NCBI GenBank assembly: GCA_021827465.1
Contig: JAKAVX010000143.1
Coordinates: 1 to 6,767 of the forward strand
Reading direction: 5' to 3'
Length of the DNA: 6,767 nucleotides
From: Deltaproteobacteria bacterium
GTDB taxonomy: Bacteria > Desulfobacterota_B > Binatia > Binatales > Binataceae
Positions 1 through 5,733 of this stretch are shown piece by piece. The notes beneath the pieces were generated by a model. The model saw only the letters and a program-made list of their open reading frames with translations. It had not been told where the DNA came from and did no database searches. Within the stretch, counting starts at the first letter, position 1. Every line of letters begins with the position of its first letter. The translations under genes were made by a program, and so were the position numbers.

Positions 1-348
1 GCCGTACAGCGGTGCCGGTACGTTGATGCCCGGCGACAGCATCAGGAACGACAACAGCGACGGCGAGACCTGAACGTCGGGACTCTCGACGAGCGGACGC
101 GGGCCTCGGCCGGTCATCTCGCTCAGGCTCACGCCGGTCATCCGGACGCCGAACGGAAAGCTCATCCCCTGGCCCTGGCTGGAGATTTCGAGCCCTGTCG
201 GCCCGAGAACGCGCGACAGGACCTCGGCGTAAGGAAAACTCGCCGCCAGAAACACGAAGAAGAGCACGACGCCGGCCGCGACGTAGCAGACCTCGACGAG
301 ATGCTCGCGGAGAAAATCGCGCTTCAGGTACGAGGACAGCTTAGCCAT
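1..348 (-). CDS. gspN: Type II secretion system protein GspN (N-terminal part, cut by left window edge)
   Basis: The first 116 codons of a gene that continues past position 1 with no stop in the window. The protein starts MAKLSSYLKRDF, then has one membrane segment at about residues 19-38 (VCYVAAGVVLFFVFLAASF). The part after it should be periplasmic and includes FPYAEVL, FPFGVRMTGVSLSEM and ESPDVQVSPSLLSFLMLSPGI. A short cytoplasmic start, one anchor, a 'FPY..L' segment, then 'FPfGvrmtgVsL' and 'spdVqVsPSLLSfL' is the pattern I associate with the large GspN found at the end of deltaproteobacterial and Leptospira T2SS operons; that family has an AsmA-like periplasmic region. Its exact role is not established; a structural or envelope-linking part is likely. 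The ATG overlaps the gspM stop by 8 bases (ATGGCTAA) and has no clear Shine-Dalgarno, so translation is probably coupled to gspM. It is not the short PulN/OutN type. Function rests mainly on context plus the N-terminal pattern. Confidence 0.8.
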   Translation of the reverse strand, partial: MAKLSSYLKRDFLREHLVEVCYVAAGVVLFFVFLAASFPYAEVLSRVLGPTGLEISSQGQGMSFPFGVRMTGVSLSEMTGRGPRPLVESPDVQVSPSLLSFLMLSPGINVPAPLYG

Positions 349-994
349 TGTGCGAAACAGCGACACAGGTCATCTCGACGTCGTAACTATGGGTATCGCC
401 GCTTCGGCGCGTGATATGCAGGCTTGGCACCGCAACCGGGACGCTCAGATGGCGCACGCCGTAGAGCGCGTCGACGATCTGCTTCAGGTTGACATTGGTC
501 AGGCTGAGTTCGACCGAGTGCTCGATCAATCCCCGGTGGAGCTTGCGGTCCGGGCGCGGAGTGATCGAGGCAAGACGGTCGCGCCCGACGCTCTTGGTAA
601 GCGTGCTTTCGAGCGCCGAGAACAGAGAGAAGTCCTTGCCCGCGGTGGAAGTGCGCTGCTCGGCGAGCTTCAGCTCGGCCTGGCGCCGCAGGTAGGTGTC
701 CACCAATGCACGAACCTCGCCCAACTGCTCGCGGCGCTGCTCGACGCTCGCGCGCAGATCCTGGCGGAAGTCGATGACCGGCAGATAAACGAAGTCGTAG
801 ATGAAAAACAGGCCGAAGACGATCGCCAGCACCTTGAGCAGAAGGCGTTCGCGCGGTTCGAGCTTTGCATAACGGGCGCGCGCCTGAGCGATTTGCGGTT
901 CGAGCACGGCGCTTAAGCGTTTGAGCGCCGGACCGAGAATCGAATCGATCGCGCCCGCGATACGCGCGCGGATATTTCCCGGCTTCGCCGTCAT
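341..994 (-). CDS. gspM: Type II secretion system protein GspM
   Basis: A 217-residue bitopic inner-membrane protein that pairs with GspL and links the cytoplasmic ATPase complex to the platform and pseudopilus. In order: a cytoplasmic N-terminal region (1-50) that is longer and more charged than in enteric GspM; the family hallmark 'LEPRERLLL' at about 45-53 just before the membrane; one transmembrane helix at about 52-73 (LLKVLAIVFGLFFIYDFVYL); a charged, Arg/Gln/Glu-rich probable coiled coil at about 76-113; and a periplasmic C-terminal region (about 120-217) matching the ferredoxin-like fold expected for GspM, with 'VELSLTNVNLKQIVDALYGV' as the typical strand-helix portion. The ATG overlaps the gspL stop in an ATGA junction (991-994), and GGGAG lies 6 bases upstream, so the start is well supported. 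The stop overlaps the gspN start by 8 bases. Enteric GspM is about 160 residues; the extra length is mostly the N-terminal extension. Confidence 0.9.
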   Translation of the reverse strand: MTAKPGNIRARIAGAIDSILGPALKRLSAVLEPQIAQARARYAKLEPRERLLLKVLAIVFGLFFIYDFVYLPVIDFRQDLRASVEQRREQLGEVRALVDTYLRRQAELKLAEQRTSTAGKDFSLFSALESTLTKSVGRDRLASITPRPDRKLHRGLIEHSVELSLTNVNLKQIVDALYGVRHLSVPVAVPSLHITRRSGDTHSYDVEMTCVAVSHNG

Positions 995-2451
995 CTTCCG
1001 CTCCCGAGCGCGTCGCGCAACGATATGTTCAGCTCGAAGCTCACCTTCCCGCCGCTCATCGCTTTGGCGTGCACCACCTCGACCGTGCCGAACGTGCGAT
1101 CGCGCCCGAGCGCCTTTTTTATCTGATCGACCGTGGCGAAAGAGTCGGCCTCGCCGTTCAATTTCACTCCGGCCGCGTCGAACGTGACGTTTTCCATCTC
1201 GGACGGGAAGCGCTCGGGCAGATCGCGCGAGATGGCTAGCAGCACCTCGAGCGGCGAGGACTCGATGCCCCCGCCGGCCATCTGAAGGCGCTTGTCCATC
1301 TTCACAATCGCGGCGCGCAGCGCGTCAACCGCGTTGTCGGGCGGATTGGGTCCGAGGGCGGGAGCAGCGGCGACGGCGATTGCGCGGTTGAGTTTGTGCA
1401 GGCGCGCGAGGTCGGCGGAAACTCCGAGCGCGAAATGAAGAATCGCGACGAGGGCGACCGCTCCGGCCAGGATTGCGCTGGTGTAAAACGGCGTCAGATC
1501 GCCGCGAACCCGTCCGCGGAAGGCGAATTCGCCCTGGCGGAAGTTCAGCAGTTCGACTTTCGCGCCGGGTGATTCCGCCATCAGCATCGCGGCGCATCCG
1601 GCGAACCGGCTCTTTTCGGAGTCGCTGCCGTCGAGCAGCGCGGAACCGCCGAATTCGCCGGCGTCATGCACGGAGGTGGCGAGACTTTCGGCGATTTCGC
1701 GCCGCAGGTCCGGGCTCGCGGCGCCCGAGCCGGCCAGGATCACGTCGGGCAGTTGAACTTCGGCTGAATGAGCGAGGATCGTCTGTCGCGCGGCGCTCAG
1801 AATCGAAGCCGTGGCGGCGCGCCCGAGACCGTCGCCGGGCGAAGCAGGCCCCGCCTGCACGGTGCGGAGTGCGCGCGGCATTCCCGCCGAATCGACCAAA
1901 ACGATCGAAGTGGTTCTCGGTTCGATAGTGAGCAGCAGATGGGCGCTCGGCGGCGTGGCGGAAATTTCGTGCTCGGCAATCAGCGAGGCGATCGCAAGCT
2001 CCGACAGGGTGACCATTCGCGGGTCGAGTCCGACGCCCGCCAGAAGCTCGAGATGGTTTCGCAGGTCGGCCCTGCGCGCGAGCGCCGCCACGACCATCGT
2101 GTTTCCGTTGTCGCGTCCGAGCCGGGTAAAGGCGACCACCGCGTCGTCGACCGGGAAGGGCAGATGCTCCTCCAGGGCGAAGGGAACGACCTGGTTCAGG
2201 CGGCGCATGTCGCTGAAGGGCAGTTCGAGCAGCCGCCTGACCACGAACTCGCCAGGCAGCGCGCTTACCACCATGTCAGGCTTGCCGGTTCTGATGAGCA
2301 GGCGCTTGAGCGCCTCGGCAAGGCCGGTTTCGCCGCTCAGCCGTTCTTCTTCGAAGACTCCGGTTAATTGAAGCGAGTTCCAGGTGCGTTCGGCGATAGC
2401 GCCCCGCACCAGGTCGCCGGGAGTCTCCAGAGCCAGGATTCGTTGCGGCAT
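991..2451 (-). CDS. gspL: Type II secretion system protein GspL (PilM-like cytoplasmic domain plus periplasmic domain)
   Basis: A 486-residue bitopic protein that recruits the GspE ATPase to the inner membrane and pairs with GspM. Residues 1-295 form the actin/PilM-like cytoplasmic domain: it begins MPQRILALETPGDLVRGAIAE, has 'LPFSDMRRLNQVVPFALEEHLPFPVDDAVV' (about 77-106), a second-subdomain start 'HLLLTIEPRTTSIVLVDSAG' (171-190) and 'VILAGSGA' (237-244). The family motif 'LLNFRQGEFAFRG' (301-313) comes just before the only transmembrane helix (about 321-343, FYTSAILAGAVALVAILHFALGV). A charged linker and helix (344-392) lead to a ferredoxin-like periplasmic domain (about 398-480) containing 'FDAAGVKLNGEADSFATVDQIKKAL'. 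The ATG lies 16 bases after the gspK stop. The upstream sequence GAGACGGAACGGCTCT has only a weak purine-rich match. The gene ends in an ATGA overlap with gspM. Length is close to that of deltaproteobacterial GspL. No frameshift or missing part is seen. Confidence 0.94.
   Translation of the reverse strand: MPQRILALETPGDLVRGAIAERTWNSLQLTGVFEEERLSGETGLAEALKRLLIRTGKPDMVVSALPGEFVVRRLLELPFSDMRRLNQVVPFALEEHLPFPVDDAVVAFTRLGRDNGNTMVVAALARRADLRNHLELLAGVGLDPRMVTLSELAIASLIAEHEISATPPSAHLLLTIEPRTTSIVLVDSAGMPRALRTVQAGPASPGDGLGRAATASILSAARQTILAHSAEVQLPDVILAGSGAASPDLRREIAESLATSVHDAGEFGGSALLDGSDSEKSRFAGCAAMLMAESPGAKVELLNFRQGEFAFRGRVRGDLTPFYTSAILAGAVALVAILHFALGVSADLARLHKLNRAIAVAAAPALGPNPPDNAVDALRAAIVKMDKRLQMAGGGIESSPLEVLLAISRDLPERFPSEMENVTFDAAGVKLNGEADSFATVDQIKKALGRDRTFGTVEVVHAKAMSGGKVSFELNISLRDALGSGR
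1001..1005 (-). promoter_or_regulatory. Ribosome binding site of gspM (GGGAG)
   Basis: On the minus strand GGGAG lies inside the last codons of gspL and ends 6 bases before the gspM ATG at 994. It supports the ATGA-overlap start. Confidence 0.65.
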
Positions 2452-2467
2452 AGAGCCGTTCCGTCTC

Positions 2468-3421
2468 TCAGTCCTCGCGCCAGGAGGCGAGCGCGGCGGT
2501 TCCGTTTCCGTTGCGGCGGAAGGAAGCGAAGATTATCTTGCGTGCTCCGGCGAATTCCCCCATCGCGGTTATCGTAAAGTAAACGCTGCTCGTGGTTAAG
2601 ACCTGCGCGAGCTGCTGTTGCAAATTCCCCATGCCGGGCAAATTCAGGACCTGCAGGACGTTGGTGAACGGAGCAACCTGGCGCGCCTGGACGATTTCGT
2701 CGACGAGGCGGGGATTCTGGGCGAGGTCGGGCAGGAGCGAGGCCAGCACGACGGGCGGCGCGGTGTTGACGTTGACCCGCGCCTCCGGCATCACAGTCAA
2801 AAACTGGCGCAGCTTCATGAAAGTCGCGTCGTCCATCCCGCGCACCAGCCTCAGATCGCCGATCGTCGGCATCGGGCCGTTTCTCGGCGCATACGGCGGC
2901 ATCAGTTGCACGTAATAGTCGGCTTCGGCGCCGCCCGGCGACGTGATGCTGTCGCGGTCGAGCCAGTCGATGATGGCGGGGAGCAGGTCGGGCGAGACGC
3001 CGATCAAGCTGAACAAGGTTTCCAGGCGCCCAAGCACGAGATTGTTGACCTGGCCGTTTCTGGGATCGACCAGTTCATTGAGGTCGATTTTCCTTGCCGC
3101 GTCCACGATCGAGAGATTCACCGTGCCGCCGCCGGCCTGGATCGGCGGAAGCGGCATCGCCCACACGTCGGCCAGCGAATCGAAGGGCTGGCGCGACATG
3201 GCTTTCATGCGCGAGTCCTCGGCCAGCACGGCGACGCCGATATTGACCGCCGAGCGGGCCAGGTATCCGGCGCGAAGCTCGTTGGCCTGGTTGGCCGAGG
3301 AGAGATAACCGAGCTCGCAGTAAGAGGTGAAATCCATGACGATTATCGTCATAAGCGCGATCGCGAGCAGCGTCGCGAGCAGCGCTATACCCCGTTCGCT
3401 TCTAATCCGGGCGGTTACCAT
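2468..3421 (-). CDS. gspK: Type II secretion system minor pseudopilin GspK
   Basis: A 317-residue large minor pseudopilin, expected at the tip of the pseudopilus with GspI and GspJ. Its leader is 11 residues and cleavage is expected at RG|IALLATLLAIALMTIIV (after Gly11), giving an N-terminal hydrophobic helix. Position +5 of the mature protein is Ala, not Glu; lack of Glu5 is a known trait of GspK and supports the call. Family motifs follow in order: 'LSIVDAARKIDLNEL' (103-117), 'IIDWLDRDSITSPGGAEADYY' (150-170), 'MPTIGDLRLVRGMD' (184-197), 'VNVNTAPPVVLASLLPDL' (216-233) and 'YFTITAMGEFAGARK' (281-295). The large helical insertion that makes GspK much bigger than the other pseudopilins is complete. 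The ATG overlaps the gspJ stop by 7 bases (ATGGTAA), and I see no convincing Shine-Dalgarno, so translation is probably coupled to gspJ. Confidence 0.95.
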   Translation of the reverse strand: MVTARIRSERGIALLATLLAIALMTIIVMDFTSYCELGYLSSANQANELRAGYLARSAVNIGVAVLAEDSRMKAMSRQPFDSLADVWAMPLPPIQAGGGTVNLSIVDAARKIDLNELVDPRNGQVNNLVLGRLETLFSLIGVSPDLLPAIIDWLDRDSITSPGGAEADYYVQLMPPYAPRNGPMPTIGDLRLVRGMDDATFMKLRQFLTVMPEARVNVNTAPPVVLASLLPDLAQNPRLVDEIVQARQVAPFTNVLQVLNLPGMGNLQQQLAQVLTTSSVYFTITAMGEFAGARKIIFASFRRNGNGTAALASWRED

Positions 3422-4095
3422 AACGGTTGCGCCATCGGGACGTCCACCTCGGTGGCGAAATCCCTGACATGGCCCTCAGCGTCGGCGAGTTCAAGGTTGA
3501 TTGAGACCGCAAGCGGAAGCTGCTGATTGCGCGGCATCTGGGTCGAATTCCAGCTTTCGACCCATTGCGTGCCGTTGAAGTAACGCAGATGAAGCGAGAC
3601 CAAGTTGGCGGCCACGATCAGCGCGGGAGGCGGCTTCGGCATCACGGCGATTCCCGTCAAAAGCGCGCTCATCTGGCTTCGCGTCAGCACGAACCATCCG
3701 GGATGGTCCGGGTTGGGCGAGGTCGTGTAAGTCACGAGCTGCTCGGCGCCGAATCCGACCAGCGCGCGCTCATGGCCGGCGCCGAAGGTTGAGAGGCTGA
3801 CGGAATCGATCGGGATGTCGTTCTGCATCTGCGCGGTTCCGACCAGCATCACGTCGCTCGGATAAATCGGAGTCTGTACGGTGTTTTGGAATTCGTCGCC
3901 TAGGCGCCAGATGATCCCGCGTCCTTCGCGGTCGAGCGCTAGGCTGTTCTCGCCCTGCACCTTGCTCATCGCTACCGTATGGAACGACTGCGAGAGCATC
4001 ACGAGCACGATCGCGAGAATCGCCACCGCGAGCATCATCTCGAGCAGCGTGAAACCCGCATCGAAGCGCGGCGGCATTGTCCGGCGAATCATCAT
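3415..4095 (-). CDS. gspJ: Type II secretion system minor pseudopilin GspJ
   Basis: A 226-residue minor pseudopilin of the tip complex. The type III signal is clear: a basic 14-residue leader (MMIRRTMPPRFDAG), cleavage after Gly14, then FTLLEMMLAVAILAIVLVML with Glu at mature position +5. The C-terminal globular part carries the GspJ signature 'LVSLHLRYFNGTQWVESWNS' (about 165-184), followed by 'LPLAVSINLEL' (193-203) and 'TEVDVPMAQPL' at the end. This Tyr/Trp-rich signature separates J from H and I. The start ATGATG overlaps the gspI stop in an ATGA junction (4092-4095). Two adjacent ATG codons are available and I chose the first; the choice shifts the leader by one residue and does not affect the mature protein. 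The end overlaps the gspK start by 7 bases. The product is complete and of normal length. Confidence 0.94.
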   Translation of the reverse strand: MMIRRTMPPRFDAGFTLLEMMLAVAILAIVLVMLSQSFHTVAMSKVQGENSLALDREGRGIIWRLGDEFQNTVQTPIYPSDVMLVGTAQMQNDIPIDSVSLSTFGAGHERALVGFGAEQLVTYTTSPNPDHPGWFVLTRSQMSALLTGIAVMPKPPPALIVAANLVSLHLRYFNGTQWVESWNSTQMPRNQQLPLAVSINLELADAEGHVRDFATEVDVPMAQPLW

Positions 4096-4568
4096 TGTTG
4101 ACCCAGCGGACGGCCCTGCGTCCCGAGCGGCGACTGGTTGGGCGACGCGCCAGGCGGGGCGGTTTGTGGCTCGGGGTAATGGATGAATTCCACCACCGTG
4201 AAATTGTTATGAAACCCCGCTCCGTACTGAATCGTGACCTCGACCTGGCGTACGTCGGGGAACATCGGCGACTGTGAGACCACCCGATTCCATCGGAAAT
4301 TCCGGTACTGCCCCGGATAAATTTTCTTAAAGTCGCCGCTGGTTTCGCCAATCGGGGGAAAACCCTGAAGTTCCGCGTCGGTCATCAGGCCCTGCGCAAG
4401 CATCGCGGCATCGCTCAGTTCCCGCGCCCGGATGATGCTGCGGAGATCCTGATGATGGAGCGAGAGCAGGGCTAGCAGCGCGATTGCCAGCACGCCCAGC
4501 GCGATCATCACTTCGAGAAGCGTGAAGCCTTCGCCGAAGCGTGAGGACGACGTGGGGCGGGGCGGCAT
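4092..4568 (-). CDS. gspI: Type II secretion system minor pseudopilin GspI
   Basis: A 158-residue minor pseudopilin, predicted to nucleate the pseudopilus tip with J and K. The leader is 14 residues (MPPRPTSSSRFGEG) with cleavage after Gly14, then FTLLEVMIALGVLAIALLALL with Glu at +5. The helix continues into 'HHQDLRSIIRARELSDAAMLAQGLMTDAELQG', typical of GspI (the A..LA..L segment), then 'FRWNRVVSQSPMFPDVRQVEVTIQY'. The reading frame stays open far upstream, through gspH, but the start at 4568 is preferred. It has a strong Shine-Dalgarno (AAAGAGG, 5 bases upstream), gives a normal prepilin leader, and codons upstream of it are out of frame with gspH and encode nothing recognisable. The last 28 residues or so are a Pro/Gln/Gly-rich, probably flexible tail that enteric GspI lacks. 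It lies 68 bases after gspH and overlaps gspJ by 4. Confidence 0.93.
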   Translation of the reverse strand: MPPRPTSSSRFGEGFTLLEVMIALGVLAIALLALLSLHHQDLRSIIRARELSDAAMLAQGLMTDAELQGFPPIGETSGDFKKIYPGQYRNFRWNRVVSQSPMFPDVRQVEVTIQYGAGFHNNFTVVEFIHYPEPQTAPPGASPNQSPLGTQGRPLGQQ

Positions 4569-4573
4569 CAGAA

Positions 4574-4580
4574 CCTCTTT
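4574..4580 (-). promoter_or_regulatory. Ribosome binding site of gspI (AAAGAGG)
   Basis: On the minus strand AAAGAGG ends 5 bases before the ATG at 4568. It is one of the best Shine-Dalgarno matches in the window and fixes the gspI start despite the long open frame upstream. It lies just downstream of the spacer hairpin and may be part of the same inserted sequence. Confidence 0.8.
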
Positions 4581-4589
4581 CTCGGCCTT

Positions 4590-4611
4590 CCCCCGCAACG
4601 AAACGCGGGGG
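4590..4611 (-). repeat. GC-rich hairpin in the gspH-gspI spacer
   Basis: On the plus strand CCCCCGC (4590-4596) and GCGGGGG (4605-4611) are perfectly complementary, giving a 7-base-pair stem and an 8-base loop AACGAAAC. In the mRNA the loop reads GTTTCGTT. No T-tract follows on the minus strand (the next bases are AAGGCCGAG), so it does not look like an intrinsic terminator. A role in mRNA stability or processing, or origin as a dispersed palindromic repeat, fits better. The loop core and flanks resemble the hairpin at 5146-5166. Confidence 0.75.
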
Positions 4612-4636
4612 CAGGAGAAAAATGACACACTCCAGG

Positions 4637-5269
4637 TCATTGCAGATAAAGCTGCCGCTGGCTCAGATCGCCATTCGCTATTCGCACCTGGCCGGTCAGC
4701 GGGTTGACCCCCAGCGTCATCACGTCGCCGTTGGAATCCACGAGATGGATCAGAGTCGCGTCCACGTAGCCGTCCGGGTAGAACTGGCAGGCTATCATGC
4801 CGCGACGGCAGGTGCCGATTCCCTCGACCGTGACGTCGCGAATCGCAACGCTGGACGGCAGCACCACCGGCGTGTCGCCGGGCGCCGGGTCGGGCGTGAA
4901 AATCGGCAGGGTCGCGTAGGGATCGAGCACCAGCACCCGATAGGTGTTGTGGTTGAGGTCGAAAACCATCCTGATGACGAGCTTCTGAGCCGACGCTTCC
5001 TCGTACAGGTAGGTTGCGCGACCGGCCATCGTGCGCGCGACACTGCGTAGTTGCGCGCTCTTGAACCCGCCGAAGTACGGCATCGCGATCAGCATCATCA
5101 GGCCCATGATGAAGATGACGACAGCGAGTTCGAGCAGGGTGAATCCCCGCGCGAACGAAGCGCGGGCGCAAGAAAAGCGATGCTTTCGATAGACGCCGTT
5201 TGGGCAACGGCGCGGGCTTATCAGCCGCCCGTCAAAAAACGCGGGCGGCGCTTTCCTTCGGAGACGCAT
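4637..5269 (-). CDS. gspH: Type II secretion system minor pseudopilin GspH with an unusually long leader
   Basis: A 210-residue minor pseudopilin, taken to be H from its position between G and I and its sequence. The type III signal is clear at ARG|FTLLELAVVIFIMGLMMLIAMP: cleavage is expected after Gly42, with Glu at +5. 'LRSVARTMAGRATYLYEEASAQKLVIRMVFDLNHNTYRV' (75-112) follows, then a C-terminal 'FYPDGYVDATLIHLVDSNGDVMTLGVNPLTGQVRI', the usual GspH/FimT-like ending. Cys154 and Cys161 could form a periplasmic disulfide. The start at 5269 is the only ATG, GTG or TTG in frame between the gspG stop (10 bases upstream) and the mature sequence; frames opening further upstream lie inside gspG. This gives a 42-residue leader, against 10-14 for G, I, J and K. 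There is no Shine-Dalgarno before it; the bases are GCCTCCCT, so translation may be coupled to gspG. The leader DNA is packed with hairpins. Function is confident; the exact start is less so. Confidence 0.88.
   Translation of the reverse strand: MRLRRKAPPAFFDGRLISPRRCPNGVYRKHRFSCARASFARGFTLLELAVVIFIMGLMMLIAMPYFGGFKSAQLRSVARTMAGRATYLYEEASAQKLVIRMVFDLNHNTYRVLVLDPYATLPIFTPDPAPGDTPVVLPSSVAIRDVTVEGIGTCRRGMIACQFYPDGYVDATLIHLVDSNGDVMTLGVNPLTGQVRIANGDLSQRQLYLQ
5146..5166 (-). repeat. Hairpin B in gspH leader, next to the prepilin cleavage site
   Basis: Plus-strand CCCGCGC (5146-5152) pairs perfectly with GCGCGGG (5160-5166) around the 7-base loop GAACGAA. It encodes residues from about 35 to 41 of GspH and ends on the first base of the Gly42 codon, so it abuts the cleavage site exactly. 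Its loop core and A-rich flank match the spacer hairpin at 4590-4611. Confidence 0.7.
5174..5186 (-). repeat. Small hairpin E in gspH leader
   Basis: Plus-strand AAAGC (5174-5178) pairs with GCTTT (5182-5186) around the loop GAT. It is short and on its own could be chance, but it sits between two stronger hairpins with 7-base gaps on both sides. Confidence 0.45.
5194..5212 (-). repeat. Hairpin D in gspH leader
   Basis: Plus-strand CGCCGTT (5194-5200) pairs perfectly with AACGGCG (5206-5212) around the 5-base loop TGGGC. It covers codons 20 to 26 of gspH. Confidence 0.65.
5224..5249 (-). repeat. Hairpin C in gspH leader
   Basis: Plus-strand GCCGCCCG (5224-5231) pairs perfectly with CGGGCGGC (5242-5249) around the 10-base loop TCAAAAAACG. 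It covers gspH codons 7 to 16, about 20 bases after the start codon. On the minus strand a run of T falls in the loop rather than after the stem, so it is not a terminator for gspG transcripts in the usual form. Confidence 0.65.
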
Positions 5270-5279
5270 CAGGGAGGCG

Positions 5280-5708
5280 TCATTGCTGACTTCCAATGAT
5301 GTCGGCGTTTTTGCCGGTGCCGCCCGGTTGTCCGTCAGCGCCGTAGGATTCCAGCGTGTAGGTGTTGCCGTCGCTCTGATAGACGTACGGATGGCCCCAG
5401 GGATCGTTCGGGATACTCTGGACATAGCCGCCGTCTTCGTAGTTGGCCGGAATGGGGCCGCTGGTCGGTGCCGTGACGAGAGACTGAAGTCCCTGTTCGG
5501 TAGTGGGATAGTTGCCGTTGTCCAGATAATAGCGGTCGAGCGCGGTCTTGAGTTCCGCGATATCGGCTTCGGCCTTGGTTGTTTTGGCCTTGTCGGTTGC
5601 TCCGCGCAGGCTCTGGACGACGATCGTGGCCAGCAGGCCGATGATCAGGATGACCACCATGAGTTCGATCAGGGTGAAGCCTTCCTGATGGTTGCGTCGT
5701 GACCTCAT
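5280..5708 (-). CDS. gspG: Type II secretion system major pseudopilin GspG
   Basis: A 142-residue major pseudopilin, the main building block of the pseudopilus piston. The leader is 10 residues ([10 protein letters not shown]); cleavage follows Gly10, giving [20 protein letters not shown] with Glu at +5. The globular domain has the GspG core '[31 protein letters not shown]' pattern (here with D for the first E, residues 48-78), '[13 protein letters not shown]' (102-114) and the calcium loop '[17 protein letters not shown]' (121-137), in which Asp125 and Asp136 sit where calcium ligands are known in GspG. Length and motifs are typical. A strong Shine-Dalgarno (GAGAGGG, 7 bases upstream) supports the start and fits the high expression expected for the major subunit. 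It follows gspF by 25 bases and precedes gspH by 10. Confidence 0.97.
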   Translation of the reverse strand: [142 protein letters not shown]

Positions 5709-5715
5709 ATCGAAA

Positions 5716-5722
5716 CCCTCTC
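5716..5722 (-). promoter_or_regulatory. Ribosome binding site of gspG (GAGAGGG)
   Basis: On the minus strand GAGAGGG ends 7 bases before the gspG ATG at 5708. It is one of the strongest Shine-Dalgarno matches in the window, which fits the major pseudopilin being made in excess over the minor ones. Confidence 0.8.
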
Positions 5723-5733
5723 GTCGAGCCCTC

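Larger units (their letters stand above)
4569..4636 (-). other. gspH-gspI intergenic spacer carrying a hairpin
   Basis: The 68 bases between the gspH stop and the gspI start are the longest non-coding gap in the window, in an operon whose other junctions overlap or lie 10-25 bases apart. The spacer holds a perfect GC hairpin (4590-4611) and ends with the gspI ribosome binding site. I see no promoter-like boxes. Confidence 0.8.

Noticed and set aside
350..916. A 188-codon plus-strand frame opposite gspM
   Set aside because: It is an antisense shadow of a well-supported GspM; the product has no domain or convincing start.
1768..2371. Overlapping plus-strand frames of about 190-200 codons opposite gspL
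   Set aside because: Composition is typical of antisense translation of a GC-rich gene, there is no recognisable domain, and gspL motifs are intact throughout.
3374..3391. Missing Glu at mature position +5 of GspK, as a possible defect
   Set aside because: GspK normally lacks this glutamate, so it is a family trait rather than a mutation.
2618..3526. A 302-codon open frame on the plus strand opposite gspK and gspJ
   Set aside because: It lies antisense to clear pseudopilin genes, its product is His/Arg/Asp-rich with no motif, and long antisense frames are expected at this GC content.
4091..4100. Possible programmed frameshift at the gspI-gspJ ATGATGA junction
   Set aside because: A simple stop-start overlap between two complete pseudopilins, each with its own leader, explains it.
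4590..4611. Intrinsic terminator between gspH and gspI
   Set aside because: There is no T-tract after the stem on the transcribed strand, and gspI-gspN, which are needed for the same machine, follow directly.
4569..5207. N-terminal extension of the gspI frame by about 213 codons
   Set aside because: The extension runs out of frame through gspH and encodes low-complexity Arg/His-rich sequence. The strong ribosome binding site and normal leader place the start at 4568.
5270..5425. N-terminal extension of gspH into gspG
   Set aside because: It would overlap the 3' end of gspG by about 145 bases and encodes a shadow sequence. The ATG at 5269, just after the gspG stop, is more plausible.
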